A model generated the notes under the pieces. The model was given only the letters and a program-made list of their open reading frames with translations, was not told the DNA's origin and made no database searches. A DNA stretch of 64,000 bases from Castanea sativa (lineage: Eukaryota > Streptophyta > Magnoliopsida > Fagales > Fagaceae). The stretch spans positions 19,684,001 through 19,748,000 of the forward strand of contig NC_134017.1 of assembly GCF_040712315.1 (NCBI RefSeq). Reading direction: 5' to 3'. Made by a program: the position numbers and the translations under genes. Of this stretch, positions 35,598 through 48,333 are shown piece after piece; the first letter of the stretch is position 1, and each line of letters begins with the position of its first letter.

Positions 35598-38144
35598 TTG
35601 GTTTTTTTTAGATATGATATTTGTAACCCAATAATGGAGGGACATACCAACACAACATTAGATTTCCAATTTTTCTTCCCATGATGAGATTGTATCATAT
35701 TTTAATTCTACTAAATTTTGAGGTGCAACCTTCGTACCAGTTGCTAAATTCTTAATTCCTAAAAGTGATATCTAGTTAGTTGCCAACAGAAAAGAATTAC
35801 ACCACAAAAAAAAAAAAAAAAAAATTAAAGTGAATTTTTATAGGTTAGAATCATCATGTACAAGAACTTATTTACAATAAGGTAAATACATACTAAACAA
35901 ACCTTACTTAAGCACAATGATCAAATTTAATAGACCATTACTTATATCAATTTCCATCAAAGACCAAATTGTCAAATAGTAATGTGCTATTGATTTCACC
36001 CATGCCCACTACAGACATTTATTGATGTGTCCATATATAAATCACTCACTTGTCATTGTTTTGAATTCCCAGAGAAAATCAAAATAGTGTGTGTATGAAT
36101 TGTAAGTGAGTCACTTGTATTGTCTTAACATGGTCAAAGTTGGTGGCAAACTTGCTTAACTCGGCCAGTTGTTCTTACCTCGGGGAAGATGTCTATTAAC
36201 ATTCCAGGTTATGAATTTCAAATGGCTATGGAAAGTTATTAGTTTGTATCAGTTGTTATGCCCCAAGAATAGCAATTGTTTCTGCCTTCATTGGAACACA
36301 TCATCTATATCATATTGTGTTTAATAAGGAAAGAAATAGTAAAATCCAAAAGAAATAGTATTGTTAAGTTTTGTCTAAATCTCATGTACATAGTATTCTA
36401 GATATTCAAGAAGAAAAATCAAGTTGAAAAAATAGCATAATTCAAAATCTAAAACTTAAATCCCAATTATTATTCATGTACAGAGTATTATAGATAGGTA
36501 TTCAAAAATCAAGAACCAATTAGTTTTTCTATCCACACAACAATTAGCATAAAGCTAGCTACTAATGAAATTTTAAACTAATTCAGTTCTTTGAATTTCT
36601 TCACTCCTAAAATACCAAAAAATTTCTTATAAGCTAAGCAATCCCCAAAGTTATTCGTCAACCAAATTGGCCAACTACGGTCCTAAACACAAAAATTCTA
36701 GCCACAACACAACAATCTACTTAAGCTAATGTACTTTGAAGAATTAGAGTTATATTTAAAAAATTAAGATAAAAAAATTTAAGCTGTTACATCCCAAGTT
36801 CCATACACAAAAAAAAGTTTAAGGTTCAAACTCTACTCTCTTTTCTCTTCCATTTTCCCACAAATTTTGGGACACCAAATAGCCAAATTAAAAAATAAAC
36901 AACAAATTATTAGTATAAGGAAATGAAAATCTAATATAGCCGATGTGTATTGAACTATAAAAAGCAAATTATCAAGCACCACCCAAGAAAAGCAACATAT
37001 TTATTCCTCTTTCCTTCAAAAGGTTCTAATAAAAGAATGGTTACCAATTGATTAGTATGACCTTCAATAGATTAAAAAGCCTCTAGTGATTGTGAGTCTT
37101 GATCATTGACATCGGTCGAGGAATTGACAAACAAAATAGAGATAAAAATGAAATTTAGTTCAACATATAAGACAACTAGAAAAAGAGAACAATAGCAATT
37201 TCTCTTTGATGAAAATGAATGACACTTTTACTATAAAACAAAGACCAAAATAAAAACATCACATTGAAATTAATTATCATACATTGTAGCAAACATATTA
37301 AGAGTAACATTTTTACAGTTAGAGAAGGGCAACCATAAAACAATTTATAACAAACATGATCAAATGCCCAACTCAAATCAATTTTAAAAAAGAAAAAAAA
37401 ATTAATAGTTTTAAGACCATAAAAACTCAATCTTGTTCATAATGAAATCTCAAAATTGAACCACGTTTTTTTTCTTCCTAGTAATGAGATGGGAATAAAT
37501 AAAAAAAGAATAAGAATATACAAATAGCATAACTCATTTTGAGTTTATACTCTTTGGACCGAGGCTACCAATGTTCACCTCTCATCTGCTTCAGTTTCGT
37601 CTGCAAGCTCTAGAGTCATTGTCTATCTCTTGTACTCATTTGATTGGGTTTTGGTAGACGAACTTGAGCCTTGACCAAAAGAACGGAAAAAACACTCAAG
37701 AAACTATTGCATTGAAGGCCATACCAATCAATTTGTAAAAAGAGAACAATTGAAAATTTATAGAAAAAAAAAAATGAGAGGTGAGTCGGTGAGTCGGTTG
37801 CAATCTATTAGTGACTATAAGAATTTCATATAATAGCGGTAACTCAAGAGTCTGGGTTAATGGAAAGACACACGACAAATTTGGAGATAAAGTATCAGTG
37901 ACTATAAGAATTCTATATAATAGCGACATCTCAAGAGTCTGGGTTAATGGAGAGACATGCGATAGATATGGATATAAAGTAACACCTGAAATTAAGAAGA
38001 GACTCAATAAATGGAAATTGGTAAAAAAAAAAAAAAAAAGAAAGAAATAAAATAAATGATGACATGATGTTGATGTGGCTCAATTAGAGCGTAGCAACAA
38101 TAAATGCTATGCTTCAACTTTTAGATATATATAGATTTGCTTAT
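35335..38144 (-). other. Large intron of pseudogene B
   Basis: Non-coding. It contains a candidate Helitron 3' end (minus strand) at 35404-35436, with a CCCAC/GTGGG stem then CTAG-T, a (TA)n tract at about 35557-35593 and an 87-bp tandem repeat at 37811-37984. The rest is AT-rich with no recognised feature. Confidence 0.6.
37811..37984. repeat. 87-bp tandem repeat, two units
   Basis: Units 37811-37897 and 37898-37984 are closely similar. The period is a multiple of three and both strands are open across it, so it can be read as two 29-residue repeats (plus strand YNSGNSRVWVNGKTHDKFG and YNSDISRVWVNGETCDRYG). I see no gene structure around it. Confidence 0.75.
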
Positions 38145-38274
38145 TGAAGAGAAAAAAGTCAAGGCTTTTATTAGGCATGTAATCATAGATGAGCATCCTC
38201 TCTTCTTTATGAATGCAACATCCAACAAGCCTAACAAGATTAGTGTGCTGCAGTTTTGCAATTAGTATTGCTTC

Positions 38275-39194
38275 TGTGGGGAAATTTAAATCTCGGTTAA
38301 TAGAATTAACAAGTTTTAAACCCAAGTTATTAATTAAATATATTATGAATAAACCTTGTTAAAATAAACATCAATATCATGTCAATATCATTCATAGCGG
38401 AATAGTAAATAAGACAAGATATGATGATCCAAGAAAACCAATGAAACAAATTAGTTTTATTGTAAAAAAAACCTAGGAGGAAACCTTCCCGAAAAGCAAT
38501 TCACTATAGTAAAGAGAAGTTTCATATCTAGTACAAAACCTTTATTCCTAGACTCTACAATCCAAGTAAATGAACTTATAGCAGAAACTTTCTACCGCTT
38601 CAGAACCTCTGAACTCTCTAGTATATGAACACCACCAATGATGCATGGATCCCAGTACGTGACTAACTCCCAGCAACTAGAAGAAGATGTTGTTGGCTGC
38701 AAAGTTATTTACTTCATGCACAATGAAGATCAAGAAGTTCATTGGTTACAAAACTCTTTGGCGTAAAAAAGCAATGGTTTCTTTCAGAGAAAATAAGGCA
38801 CTAGGTCACTTTCTGCATATGTTCTCTATATATAATGACCTTTAAAATAAGCCTTTTATATGTCTAAGGTTGTGAGAAAAGAAACTCTACACATAAATGT
38901 TAGCATGAGCTGAAAAATCAAATCTGGAAATTCTGATTTTGTAGATCTCAACAAATTCAACTTCTGTCGAGCTTCGTTCTTAAGTCTCGATAAATACTGT
39001 TTCTGTCGAGGTATTTGTCGAGCTTTAATGAATAACTTTTCTTCACTTGTTTCTTAATTCAATCTTCATGGCTTTAATACTTGGCTTGAACAACATGTTT
39101 CTTGAAGTACTAAACTCATCCTAAATCTACCCAATTACAAGTAAAGTGCATTTTGTTAAAGGATTAGTCAATTACATAAAATATGTCCCTAACA
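38275..39194 (-). mobile_element. Solo LTR inside a kinase exon of pseudogene B
   Basis: A 920-bp LTR, minus orientation, related to but distinct from the copy 1 family (same TCGA-rich core and the same TGTTAGG start, different 3' end). The perfect target duplication GCTTC lies at 38270-38274 and 39195-39199. It splits the exon between the FKNEA and ILIAKLQH codons. Confidence 0.93.
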
Positions 39195-39444
39195 GCTTCA
39201 TTCTTAAACTCCAAAAATCCTTATCCAAAATTTCTTGAGAGCCTTTTTATTACAACTTCTTGCCCATCAGGTAGTTGTCCTTGAAATAATAACTAATTAG
39301 TCTTTATCTAACAACTTCTCTTTAATTTTTCTGTCATTTTATTAAAAGTTTTATGAAGTATACCTTTTAAACAGATCCGAGCTCACCATCTTTCTCTCTC
39401 TTTTTCCCTATTAATTAAGTTAGGACAAGGTAAGGGATAAATCG

Positions 39445-39985
39445 ATGAAGATCACAAAGTTGCTTGGTCACAAAACCCTACGGTGTACAAACATAACAGC
39501 TTCTTCAAGAACTAGGGTAAATTAGGTTTCTGGTCACACTTGAGGAATTATGCTCTTATGAAATTGTGCTCTTAACTATGCAACCTGATACGGCCCTTAA
39601 AATAATCCTTATATATGTTTAGGGTTGTGAGAAAAGAAAGCCCAAACGCATACTCATGGATTGGATGAAAAACAGTCCTAAAAAACTAAGTTTCATAAAC
39701 CTCAATAGATAGCCATCTATCGAGATAGCTGTCGAGCCACGAGCTTTAGTAGCTTTTAAACCTCGATAGATACTAGCTGTCGAGTTTTAAAATCCAGCAC
39801 TTTCTCACTTGATTCTTGGACAGACTTGCATGTCTTTAACACTTGAACTTGAAACCTTGTTTCTTGAAGTATTAAACACATCCTAGATCTACCCAATTAC
39901 AAGTAAAGTGTGTTTTGTCAAAGGATTAGCCAATACATAAAATGTTAACATATGTTCCTAACATCCAATCACATATGTCCTAACA
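39445..39985 (-). repeat. Truncated LTR of the copy 1 family, minus strand
   Basis: About 540 bp matching the outer part of the solo LTR at 23303-24302, ending in the natural terminus CCTAACA at 39985. The inner part is missing. It joins directly to a truncated LTR of copy 3, so two broken LTRs of different families meet here. Confidence 0.85.
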
Positions 39986-40504
39986 ACACCCAATCTGAGT
40001 GTCAAGTCAGGTTTTGGTGCTACTGAGAAGCATTGGAAGAAGTTAAGCTTTGGTGGATGCAATCGGGCACATTGCGGGATCCGAAAAGCTAGACAAGACA
40101 CGGTTCCGAGAAGCCTTGTTGGAGTAGGAGCTTGGAGGACTTAGGTGCACTGGGTAGATTAGGCTTGGAGGGTCTCTTGTTATTCATGTATCCCAACTTA
40201 TTGTCTAGAGGATCGATTAACCGTTTGGAGGGCGGCGGAGAGGTTTTTCGCCGAGTTCTTCGGTTTCCTCTTTGATAACACATCAGCATGTTATCTTGTG
40301 TTTTCATTTCTCTTCTCTACTCTTTTAGCTTTCATTTTACTGCTGGTATTTGTTGAATATGGCTTAGAGTAGTTTTATTATTTGTTCGCTCGCATTTACT
40401 CTATTCCGCACTTAGTTTAAGTTATAGTAAAACCAACCAAGTTGTAATCTTTTAATTTGGGGTCTTAACAACTCTTGTGTTTTTAACATAAATTAAAGCT
40501 TTCA
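39986..40504 (+). repeat. Truncated 5' LTR of copy 3
   Basis: Matches 51148-51659 of the 3' LTR, from ACACCCAATCTGAG to GCTTTCA. Its first half has been replaced by the reversed LTR fragment at 39445-39985. Confidence 0.88.
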
Positions 40505-40572
40505 ACTGGTATCAGTTCGGGTGCACTTGTCATGGTTTCATTACTTAAGTGCGATCTTAGACCCCTTTTTTG

Positions 40573-42475
40573 ATGGATTGGTCACAATCGCTTAATGCTC
40601 CACCATTCTTTGATGGGAGCAACTATATGTTTTGGAAAGTCTGTATGAGGGCATTCCTTTATGCTATAGATAATTCCGTATGAGATTTCGTTGAGAATGG
40701 GTATGTTAGACCCACAATAGCCAAGTCCAAATGCCAATCGTAAAGCAATTAATGCTATCTTTTGTGGTGTGTCAACTAATGAGTTTCACAGGATATCGCA
40801 TGTAAAAACCACTAAGGAAGCTTGGACAATTCTTGAGACTACCTATGAAGGTACCAAGAAAGTCAAGGACGCAAAGCTCCAAATGCTTACCACCCGATTT
40901 GAAGAGCTCAAGATGAGTGATGATAAGTCATTTGATTCATTCTATGGGAAGTTCAATGAAATCGTGATTGCCAAGCTCAATATCAAAGGGAAGATTGAGG
41001 ATGCTAAGGTGGTGAGAAAGATTTTGAGGTCCTTACCAGAGAGCTTCAATGCAAAGGTCACAACTATAGAAGAGAGAAAAGATTTGGATGAGATCAAGAT
41101 TCAAGAGCTTATTGGATCTCTCTAAACATATGAGCTTGGATTGCCTTCCCACAAGCCAAGCAAATCACTTGCTCTCAAAACCATCAATGGGAGAATGGAT
41201 GACTCCTCCAAAGAAGATGATGTGGAGAAGGAGGTAGCATTCCTTGCAAAGAACTTCTGAAAATTTCTGAAGATGAAAAATAGTAGGAAGTCTCTCAACA
41301 AAGGAAAGTTTTCATCCTCCAAAGGTGATAGGAAGGAGTTCAAGAAGAAAGATGGGAAGGACTCTCAATCCCCTCAAGGAATCATGTGCTATGAATGCAA
41401 CGGCCATGGACATGTCAAGAAGGAATGTCCTAATTATTTGAGAGGGAAAGGTAAGGTGTTTGCCACTACTCTTAGCGACTCTGAAAGCTCAAATTCAAAC
41501 ACGGAAGGAGAATGTGACAATGAGGAAAATTATAGGGCCTTTATGGCAATTACCTTCATTGATTCTAAGGATGATTTGAGCAATTTGGTTGATGAACTTA
41601 GTGAGCATTCTGAGGGTGAGGAAGTTGAAGAATCGGAAGATGAAGAGGTAGGCCAAAATGAAGGTGAGAACAACCTTCACGAAGGATACGATGCTTTGGT
41701 GGAAGATTGTGGAAAATACGCCAAGGTTGCGAACCATTCTGTGAGAAAGATGAAGAAGATTGAAGAAGAGCATTGGTGTACCCTTGTGCAACTTAAGGAA
41801 GCAAAATTTGAAGTAGAAGGACTCAAGGGAGAGTTGGTTGAAGCTTATTCTAAGATCAAGTTTCTTAAACTTGAAATTATGCAAGCTAATGTCAAGGTTG
41901 AGCGTATCTCCACCAAGAAACTTGACAACATGCTGTCGTCACAAAAATCTTCACATGATAAGACCGGTTTGGGTTATACCGGAGAAGGAAGCTCCAGCAG
42001 CGAACCCAAGAAGGAAGTGAGGTTCATAACAACCAAGAATGTTGAGAAACTCGAAGAAGTGAAGGCTGAGATTGAGACCCATGCTGCTTCAAAGAGAACC
42101 ATTGGTGCAAAACCAAAGGATAAAAGGAAGTCATTACCCAAAAATCAAAGGGGACCTCAAGTGAAGCATGTGTGTCATCATTGTGGTGTTCAAGGGCACG
42201 TAAGGCCAAATTGTTTCAAGCTTCATGCACTCAAGAAGGCTGACTCTATGTGTGGCCAAGAAAATTCAAAGAAAAGACCAAAGGGAGCACAAGCTAAGGG
42301 AGAAAGTGAGGGACATCTCATTGGAGACATTATGAAAATGTTGAAGAACATCTCACAATGCCCTGCTAGCTTCACTCCGAGATTGGAAAGTTATGTTGGT
42401 CGTACCCCTCCATCTAAGGGTATCACCCAAAACACTCGTACAGTGTGGGTGAAGAAGGGTACACATGCATGATCA
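40573..42475 (+). pseudogene. gag of copy 3
   Basis: Nearly full-length copia gag. The N-domain (WSQSLNAPPFFDGSNYMFWK), the gag core (EFHRISHVKTTKEAWTILETTYEGTKKVKD, LTTRFEELKMSDD, VRKILRSLPESF), zinc knuckle CYECNGHGHVKKEC, an acidic region, a long coiled coil and a second knuckle CHHCGVQGHVRPNC follow in order. It ends NTRTVWVKKGTHA. Stops near 40681, 40740, 41122 and 41261 disable it. From 41273 to the end it is open. Two knuckles with an HVRPNC-type second one are usual in Sirevirus gags. No protease follows. Confidence 0.9.
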
Positions 42476-43877
42476 CTCTCTATGCCCATGCATTAATACT
42501 TCTGATGTTTAGGGTCATTAGTTCATGCATCATGACATACATAATCCTCTTGTGTCATTGCTTCTGGTGTCATACTTCTGATGTTTAGCATGTTTCTTTT
42601 ACAAGTTTTTGTTTTGTACTTGTTGCTTTTGTTGATCTTACTTTACATGTTCTGTTTTTTAGTGTGTTGAAAAATTTTAAAAATCATAAAAATTAAAAAA
42701 ATCTCTAAAAAGGTTAATCGCTTGTATTGTGTTTATCACATGTGAGTTTGGCCTAGTACCTTTGTACTAATGGCATAGTGCATTTAGGAGTTTAGCTTGT
42801 TATGTATGCACATCTATCTTTGTGGGAAAAATCTTGACATTTATGTGTGATTGTTGTAAATCGATCTTCAAGCTTGTCATGAATGATTAGTCAATAGCCT
42901 TGATGGTTTTAATACATGCATAGACTTGTGTCTATATATCTTCCCACGTTTTTATATTTTTTTTCTATAGCTTAACAAATGTCAAATCTCGAAAACAAGT
43001 AATGAGCTGCAAAAGTCGTCACACATACTAGTATTTGACTAGGAAAAAGAGAAAGCGACTTGTATTGAAATGTATGGTGCCTCAAAAAGCCAAAGGCTTA
43101 CTCTCTATTATGAAATATCAAAAATTTCAAGCATCGATCTCAAAATGAGATGTAATGTTTTTATATGATCAAAATTTATAAGTTGTAAGAAGCCAAAAAA
43201 GAAAAGCTTCAAAGTTTTGTGATCATTTTCTTGTGGGAGGTCATATATGTTCATTTCTATAATTGAGATAGGCCACTTGACTTAGCATTAGTTGTATATG
43301 ACTTGATTGAATTGATCATTGAAATTTCACTCTAAACTAAGGACTATTCCACATTTGATACACACACACAACACACAAGTCCATTGTTCAATGAATGCTT
43401 ATTTAATTTGTGTGATTGTATATGTTTAAATGTGATGTGTATACTCAATTTCTTGTCGATTAAACCCAAAAAGATTTTGAGTATTTTATATGTTTTTGAA
43501 AGTGCTTTTATGCTTTTGTGTTTTTGTGTTTTTGTTCATATTGCATTTTTATGTTTTCAACAAAAACTCCTTCAGAGGCATTTTCACGAGAAGCTTGCAA
43601 CTAAGCTCTTCCTGCAAAAATGAGATAGGCAAAAAATGAAAACACTTGAAATTTAGACAGAAACTTTCGCGACTGTCTTGCGAGTAAGTCTATCCCGTGA
43701 AAAGTTTTGTGCTTCAGTGGCATTTTTTGCAAGTAACTTCGCGAGAAGCTATCCCGCGAAAAATGCGTGTTTTCAGTTTTTAAGGGTTGATCTTGACAGT
43801 TTTTCAAACATAACCCTCTTTGCCTCCCTTGAGCCCTTCTCAACGCAAAACCAATTTTTCCCCAAAAACCCAACTAA
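42476..43877 (+). other. Non-coding internal block of copy 3, conserved in copy 4
   Basis: About 1.4 kb without coding potential that aligns by eye with 55077-56560 of copy 4. Shared phrases include CATGAATGATTAGTCAAT, AAGCATCGATCTCAAAATGA and TATATATCTTCCCAC. It ends in an array of GCGAGAAGC and CCCGCGAA motifs (about 43660-43770) like those of the LTR. Confidence 0.7.
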
Positions 43878-45163
43878 GGGTGAGTTTGGTTTAGCTTTTT
43901 AAAACTAGGTTTTTTGAAAAAGTGGGGTTTCAAAAAGTGCAGTATGAAAAAGTGTTTTTTGAAAAATCTGAGTGCTTGGTAAAAGCTGTTAAAAAGTGAT
44001 TTTTGAAAAAACTGAGTGTTTGGCTAGCACTTATAAAAGTGGTGGTTTGAGTGGTAAATTAACAAAAAGGACAATGTAAATATAAAGGAGTTTGTTTCAT
44101 ACTTAAATCAACTACTTCATCATACTTAAATCAATTTTTCTCTTTCTAAAAAAATTATTTTTTTCTCACCAATATTAGCTAATAATAACCTACCACTTAA
44201 GATTTATTGTGAAAATATTGTGATAATTGATATTGATTTTAATTTGAACGTACTATTAAAATTATTTTTTTCTCTTTCTAAATTATTTTTTTGCACCAAT
44301 ATTAGCTAATAATAACCTACTACTTAAGATTTATTATGAAAGTATTGTGAAAATATAGTGATAGTATTTCTTTCTTTTTTTCCTTTTTTTTCCCTTTTTT
44401 TTTCTCCTCCACACATGTAGCTTTCTCTTTTTTCTTTTTTCTTTTTCTTTATTTTTTTCCTCTTTTTTTCCCCTCCACACACATACCCTTGTCTTTTCTT
44501 TTTTGTCATTCTTTCCCCATTTTCCCTACCACTTCCTCCAAAAAATTCTTTCATTCCGCAGAGCTCTTTCTTTTTCTCTTTTTCTTTTTTCTTTTTTCTT
44601 CTTCCTTTCTCTTACCACTTCGTTTGCACGTTCTACTGTGCTTGATCTTTGCTGCATGATACTACTGTTGCCTGTGCTTGATCTTTGCTACGTGATTCTC
44701 TCTTTTTTCTTACCATTCTACTGTGCTTGCTTTATCATACTTTAACGGATGACAAAAGGCAAGAGAGACTTTTACCACGGAGAGGCTTGTAGCAGCACAG
44801 AGAGGGCAAAGCAGAGAGAAGAGATGAGAGGCGTGAGCGAGCTTCAGGGCAAAGGGCAGAGCAAATTCATGAGATGAGAGGAATGAGGTGGCGTGAGAAC
44901 TGAGGAAATGATCTGATTTATTGAAGGGTAATTTAGTAATTGCTCAAAGTCCAACGGATAGTTGATTCAATGCGCACAGGCTTTTTCCAAAAATGAGCTT
45001 TAAGCTCCTTTTACCAAAACGCAACTCTTGCGCGTTCTCTTCACAAACTGAAAACGCAAATTTTTCCAAAACGTTGCGTTTTATACCTAACCAAATGGAC
45101 TTTTGTATTTGCTTTTTTCAAAACAAGCTTTTTTGGGTTGAAAAAGTTGAAACAAACAGGCAC
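43878..45163. mobile_element. Harbinger/Tourist-like non-autonomous DNA transposon
   Basis: A 1286-bp insert in copy 3, with ends GGGTGAGTTTGGTTT and AAACAAACAGGCAC that are imperfectly inverted. It is flanked by TAA on both sides (43875-43877 and 45164-45166). The 3-bp TAA duplication and the GTTTGG-type ends fit PIF/Harbinger. No transposase ORF is present. The sequences on either side resume the ORF2 leader. Confidence 0.65.
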
Positions 45164-45201
45164 TAAATCTCAAAAGAAATCATCTCCAAATTGTCTCTAA
45201 G

Positions 45202-47237
45202 GTATGTTCATTCAATCTTTTCTCTCTATTTCATAAGATTATGCAAGGAAATATGCCCTTAAATCCTATTGTATGATGCTATGTGTGACATTATGTATGA
45301 CTTAATGTTGTGTTTAATAAAGTTGTTTTATTATTATCTAAAAATAATGGTAACATGAATATTGGGACATTATCATATAATCCATGAAATAGTATGTGAT
45401 TTAATCACAGAAGATATAAATTACAAGGTCTTTGTAAACTCAGAATTTTAGTTCGTAGTCGGTGATGAAATTGGGCATTTCATCTGCAAAGACTATAACA
45501 TATCAACTAAGATGCTTTGTCTTGATCATGGAAATGGAGATTTCTAGTTGGTATGTTGATATGTTTTAAGAGTTAAGACATATTGAACCGGACCGATGTA
45601 AGATTTATTATTTTTTTAACGACTGTCAAATAAATAATAAACTCAAGACTTATATTTACATGAACTCTTAATCCTGAGAGGATAATGGACCTGATCATAA
45701 AGTGTAGGTTACTTTAATATATCATGAGTGAGATCTAAAGTTACGATCAAAACCTCAGTATGTTGGGTAACCACATTTAGTGTTGATAGAACATATATTC
45801 TCAAGATAGAATTCATAGTCTCTTAATGGAGATATAAAATATTCTCTTGAGATAAGTTTAATGGGTTTTGTTATTCAGAGAGTTAGGCCTAACCACTTTA
45901 GTAAGGAGTTTAATGGATTTCATAAATATATGATGAATAACTTTAAAGGATTAAATAGGGTACTTAAGGATTAAGATGTAGTAATTAACAAAGTGGCAGT
46001 CTACGTTAATGACTTTGTATGACTACGAATATTTTATAAAGGGGTTGCATGTACAATAAAGTCTTGAAATATAATTTATAAATAAGGCCTAGAGTGCAAC
46101 TATATTTATATAGTGGTATTAAATATAGTTAATGGTAACTTTAGACTTGTCAAGAGTTGACAGAAAAGTCCAAGGCCCATTGGAGCTAGTGTTTTATTGG
46201 TCCATTTTGGTCCCACTCCAACCCACACACAAGCCCAAAAGGTCTGCCCAATTAGATAATCAGTTAGATACAAAGGGAGAAACATACATAATTTTTGTGT
46301 GTGTGAAAAAGAAAAAACACCATTGTGAAAAGGTATGAAAGAGTGTTAGACACTTTGACATTCTCCCTTTGAAATTTGATTGAGAGACCACACATCTTGG
46401 GTATTAGTGGAATTGGAGTGAAGATTGAAAGTGTTCCCAAGCTCTTCTGATCTTCGGTTTTGAAATTCACCGCTCCAAGGTACACTCTCTTGTTCTTATA
46501 TTTTGAAACTTATATAGTACATGTTAACATTTATGAATAAAGTAGATCCATTATTTTTCTGCTGCGTATGTTTTGTATATGATACAAACATGTTATTTTC
46601 CATCAGACTATGCCTTAGATTAGAGATTATTCATGAGTTGGGATATTTTCGAAAAAGGGTTGGGAATCTTCTTTCTTGTGAATTTTTTTTTAATTTCTTG
46701 ATTGGACTCTGTCTCATTTGTTTTATTTGTGTTTGTGTTGGCCCCTTATGGCATTTTAACTTGTATTTAGGCAAGATTCACACATGTTCATGCATTGTTT
46801 ACATGTTAGTTGTGTGGGTGCATACCAAGTGTTTGATAAAATGCCCAAATGACATTTTGGTCTTGTTTTGGACTCCGATGAGTACCAACCTTTGAGGATT
46901 ACCATGATTATGCATGTTTATCATGTTTTGATCATTGGTTGTGTATTTTACACACTTTGACCCATATTTTTTTGTCATGCCTTGATCATGCATCACATAT
47001 GCACACCACATGCACAGTTATTGCACACTTTTGTTCACTTGTCATGTTTTGCATATCACCCATGCTAGATAATTGTTACTACATTTTTAGCACTCTTAAC
47101 ATGATATTGTGACTTTGTTTATATTCTTTCTAGGACTTTGTAGTCATTTTATGGACTAACTTGTTACTAATTAAGTTTGTGTTCTTGTGTTTGTGTTTTT
47201 GCACTTGTTTCTTTGTATTTTGTTAATGTTTTTGCAA
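45202..47237 (+). other. Candidate 5'-UTR intron of ORF2 in copy 3
   Basis: Donor AAG|GTATGT at 45201/45202; the acceptor position just before the ORF2 ATG reads TTTGCAA in place of the TTGCAG of copy 4. The intron has been lengthened by a probable solo LTR. The mutated acceptor would block splicing in this copy. Confidence 0.45.
45242..46605 (+). mobile_element. Probable solo LTR in copy 3
   Basis: A 1364-bp sequence starting TGCAAGGAAATATGCCC and ending ATTTTCCATCA. It is flanked by GATTA (45237-45241) and GACTA (46606-46610), a 5-bp duplication with one mismatch. No ORF. Orientation and family are uncertain. Confidence 0.5.
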
Positions 47238-48333
47238 ATGTCCCCCTTCAAGAAATCAGCTATGAAAGGGGGTAGTAGCAAAGGGAAAGAACCTGTGATT
47301 GATCTTGATAGCTTTACCTCGAAATCAAAAAGGACTCGATCATCAACAGGGTTCTATGATGTTGACAAGTTTAGATCATACACCATTTCAAGACTATGAG
47401 AAATATTTCAAAGATGCCCCCTTGTTGGTTGAAAGGGTAGTTGAGCAAGCAACTCTTCTCGATATGAGCATTCCAAAATGGTTTGCCACCAATGATTGGA
47501 ATTTTCTTCTATCAAGCTTTGATGAACCGTATGAGAATATGGTGAAGGAATTCTATGCAAATGCTATTCTCAAGGGAGATGAGCTAAAATGTTGGGTTAG
47601 AGGAAAGAGCTTCACAATGACACCCACTTATCTTGCTGACATATTGCGCATCAACCAGCCCATGTTTCCAAAGCCACCAATGTATGATGACTTGGATCCC
47701 GTGTAGGATTTACTTAGGGAAACTCTAGGAGAAAACTTGGAATTCTCTTCCAATGGAAAATCGGTGAGTGTTGCATTACTATCACCCGAATTGAGGCTGC
47801 TCACAACAATCATGTTCCACAATCTCTATCCTCTCTCAAGCACCGGGTACATGAATCTCAGTCGGGCCTTATTTCTTCATGAATTGGTCAATGATGAAGA
47901 GATTGATATTTGCTCTTATATCTTCCACATCTTGAGCAAAACAGCTGAGAGAACTGCCTCAAGGAATTGTCTTCCCTTCAGCTGCCTTATCTTAAAAATT
48001 CTGAAGCTCAAAAGCGTTCATCCGTTGGACGATGAAAGCCCATACCCACAGCCAAATCTAATCAACATTCGCACTCTCAATGCTAGCATTAGTCACACCC
48101 GAAAGGGGACCAAGCAAGAGAATCATGCTGCTCATGTTAATTCAAGCTCTAGCTATCATTACTATGATAAGAAGTTAGACAACATTATCTCGTCTATCCA
48201 AGACATCAATACTAAGTTATTTGGACTTGCATCTATCATGCACTCCCAACACATTTTTTTCGACACGAAGTTCACATCTCTCCAAACCCAATTGGACCAA
48301 ATTCAAAGGAAGCTAGAGGAAGATGAAGACTAG
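47238..48333 (+). pseudogene. ORF2 of copy 3: putative plant transposon protein domain
   Basis: Starts MSPFKKSAMKGGSSKGKEP (basic). The domain then reads VKEFYANAILKGDELKCWVRGKSFTMTP, TYLADILRI, and later LTTIMFHNLYPLSSTGYMNLSRALFLHELV. The EFYANA and VRG motifs are the signature of the 'putative plant transposon protein' family. A coiled coil closes it (LDNIISSIQDINTKLFGLAS; LQTQLDQIQRKLEEDED). One frameshift lies near 47390 and one stop at 47704. A purine run (AAAAAGGGGGAGATGG) follows the stop. The copy 4 homologue at 57163 has the same order of domains. Confidence 0.82.

Larger units (their letters stand above)
34467..39420 (-). pseudogene. Receptor kinase pseudogene B (S-domain type), cut by a solo LTR
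   Basis: Paralogue of kinase A with the same exon plan: JM/loop remnant about 39362-39420, exon 39280-39200 plus 38274-38145 (split by the LTR), 35334-35115, 35010-34860 and 34771 downward. Damage is extensive. HRDLK reads HRDL-stop; the donor after GGATAT is TT; the donor after FFLF is AT; the acceptor before GQLPDG is AA. Six codons around the activation segment are deleted, and a TGA lies in LSRNFG-stop. The C-terminus runs through a TA/CA microsatellite into the LTR of copy 2, where it stops. Removing the LTR and one GCTTC restores a 211-nt exon, the same size as in A. Confidence 0.92.

Noticed and set aside
44324..44745. Lys/Glu-rich and Phe/Leu-rich ORFs on both strands
   Set aside because: They derive from a long pyrimidine-rich tract inside the Harbinger-like element.
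46521..46895. 124-residue ORF in copy 3
   Set aside because: It starts within the probable solo LTR and continues into leader sequence. It has no recognisable domain and no counterpart in copy 4.
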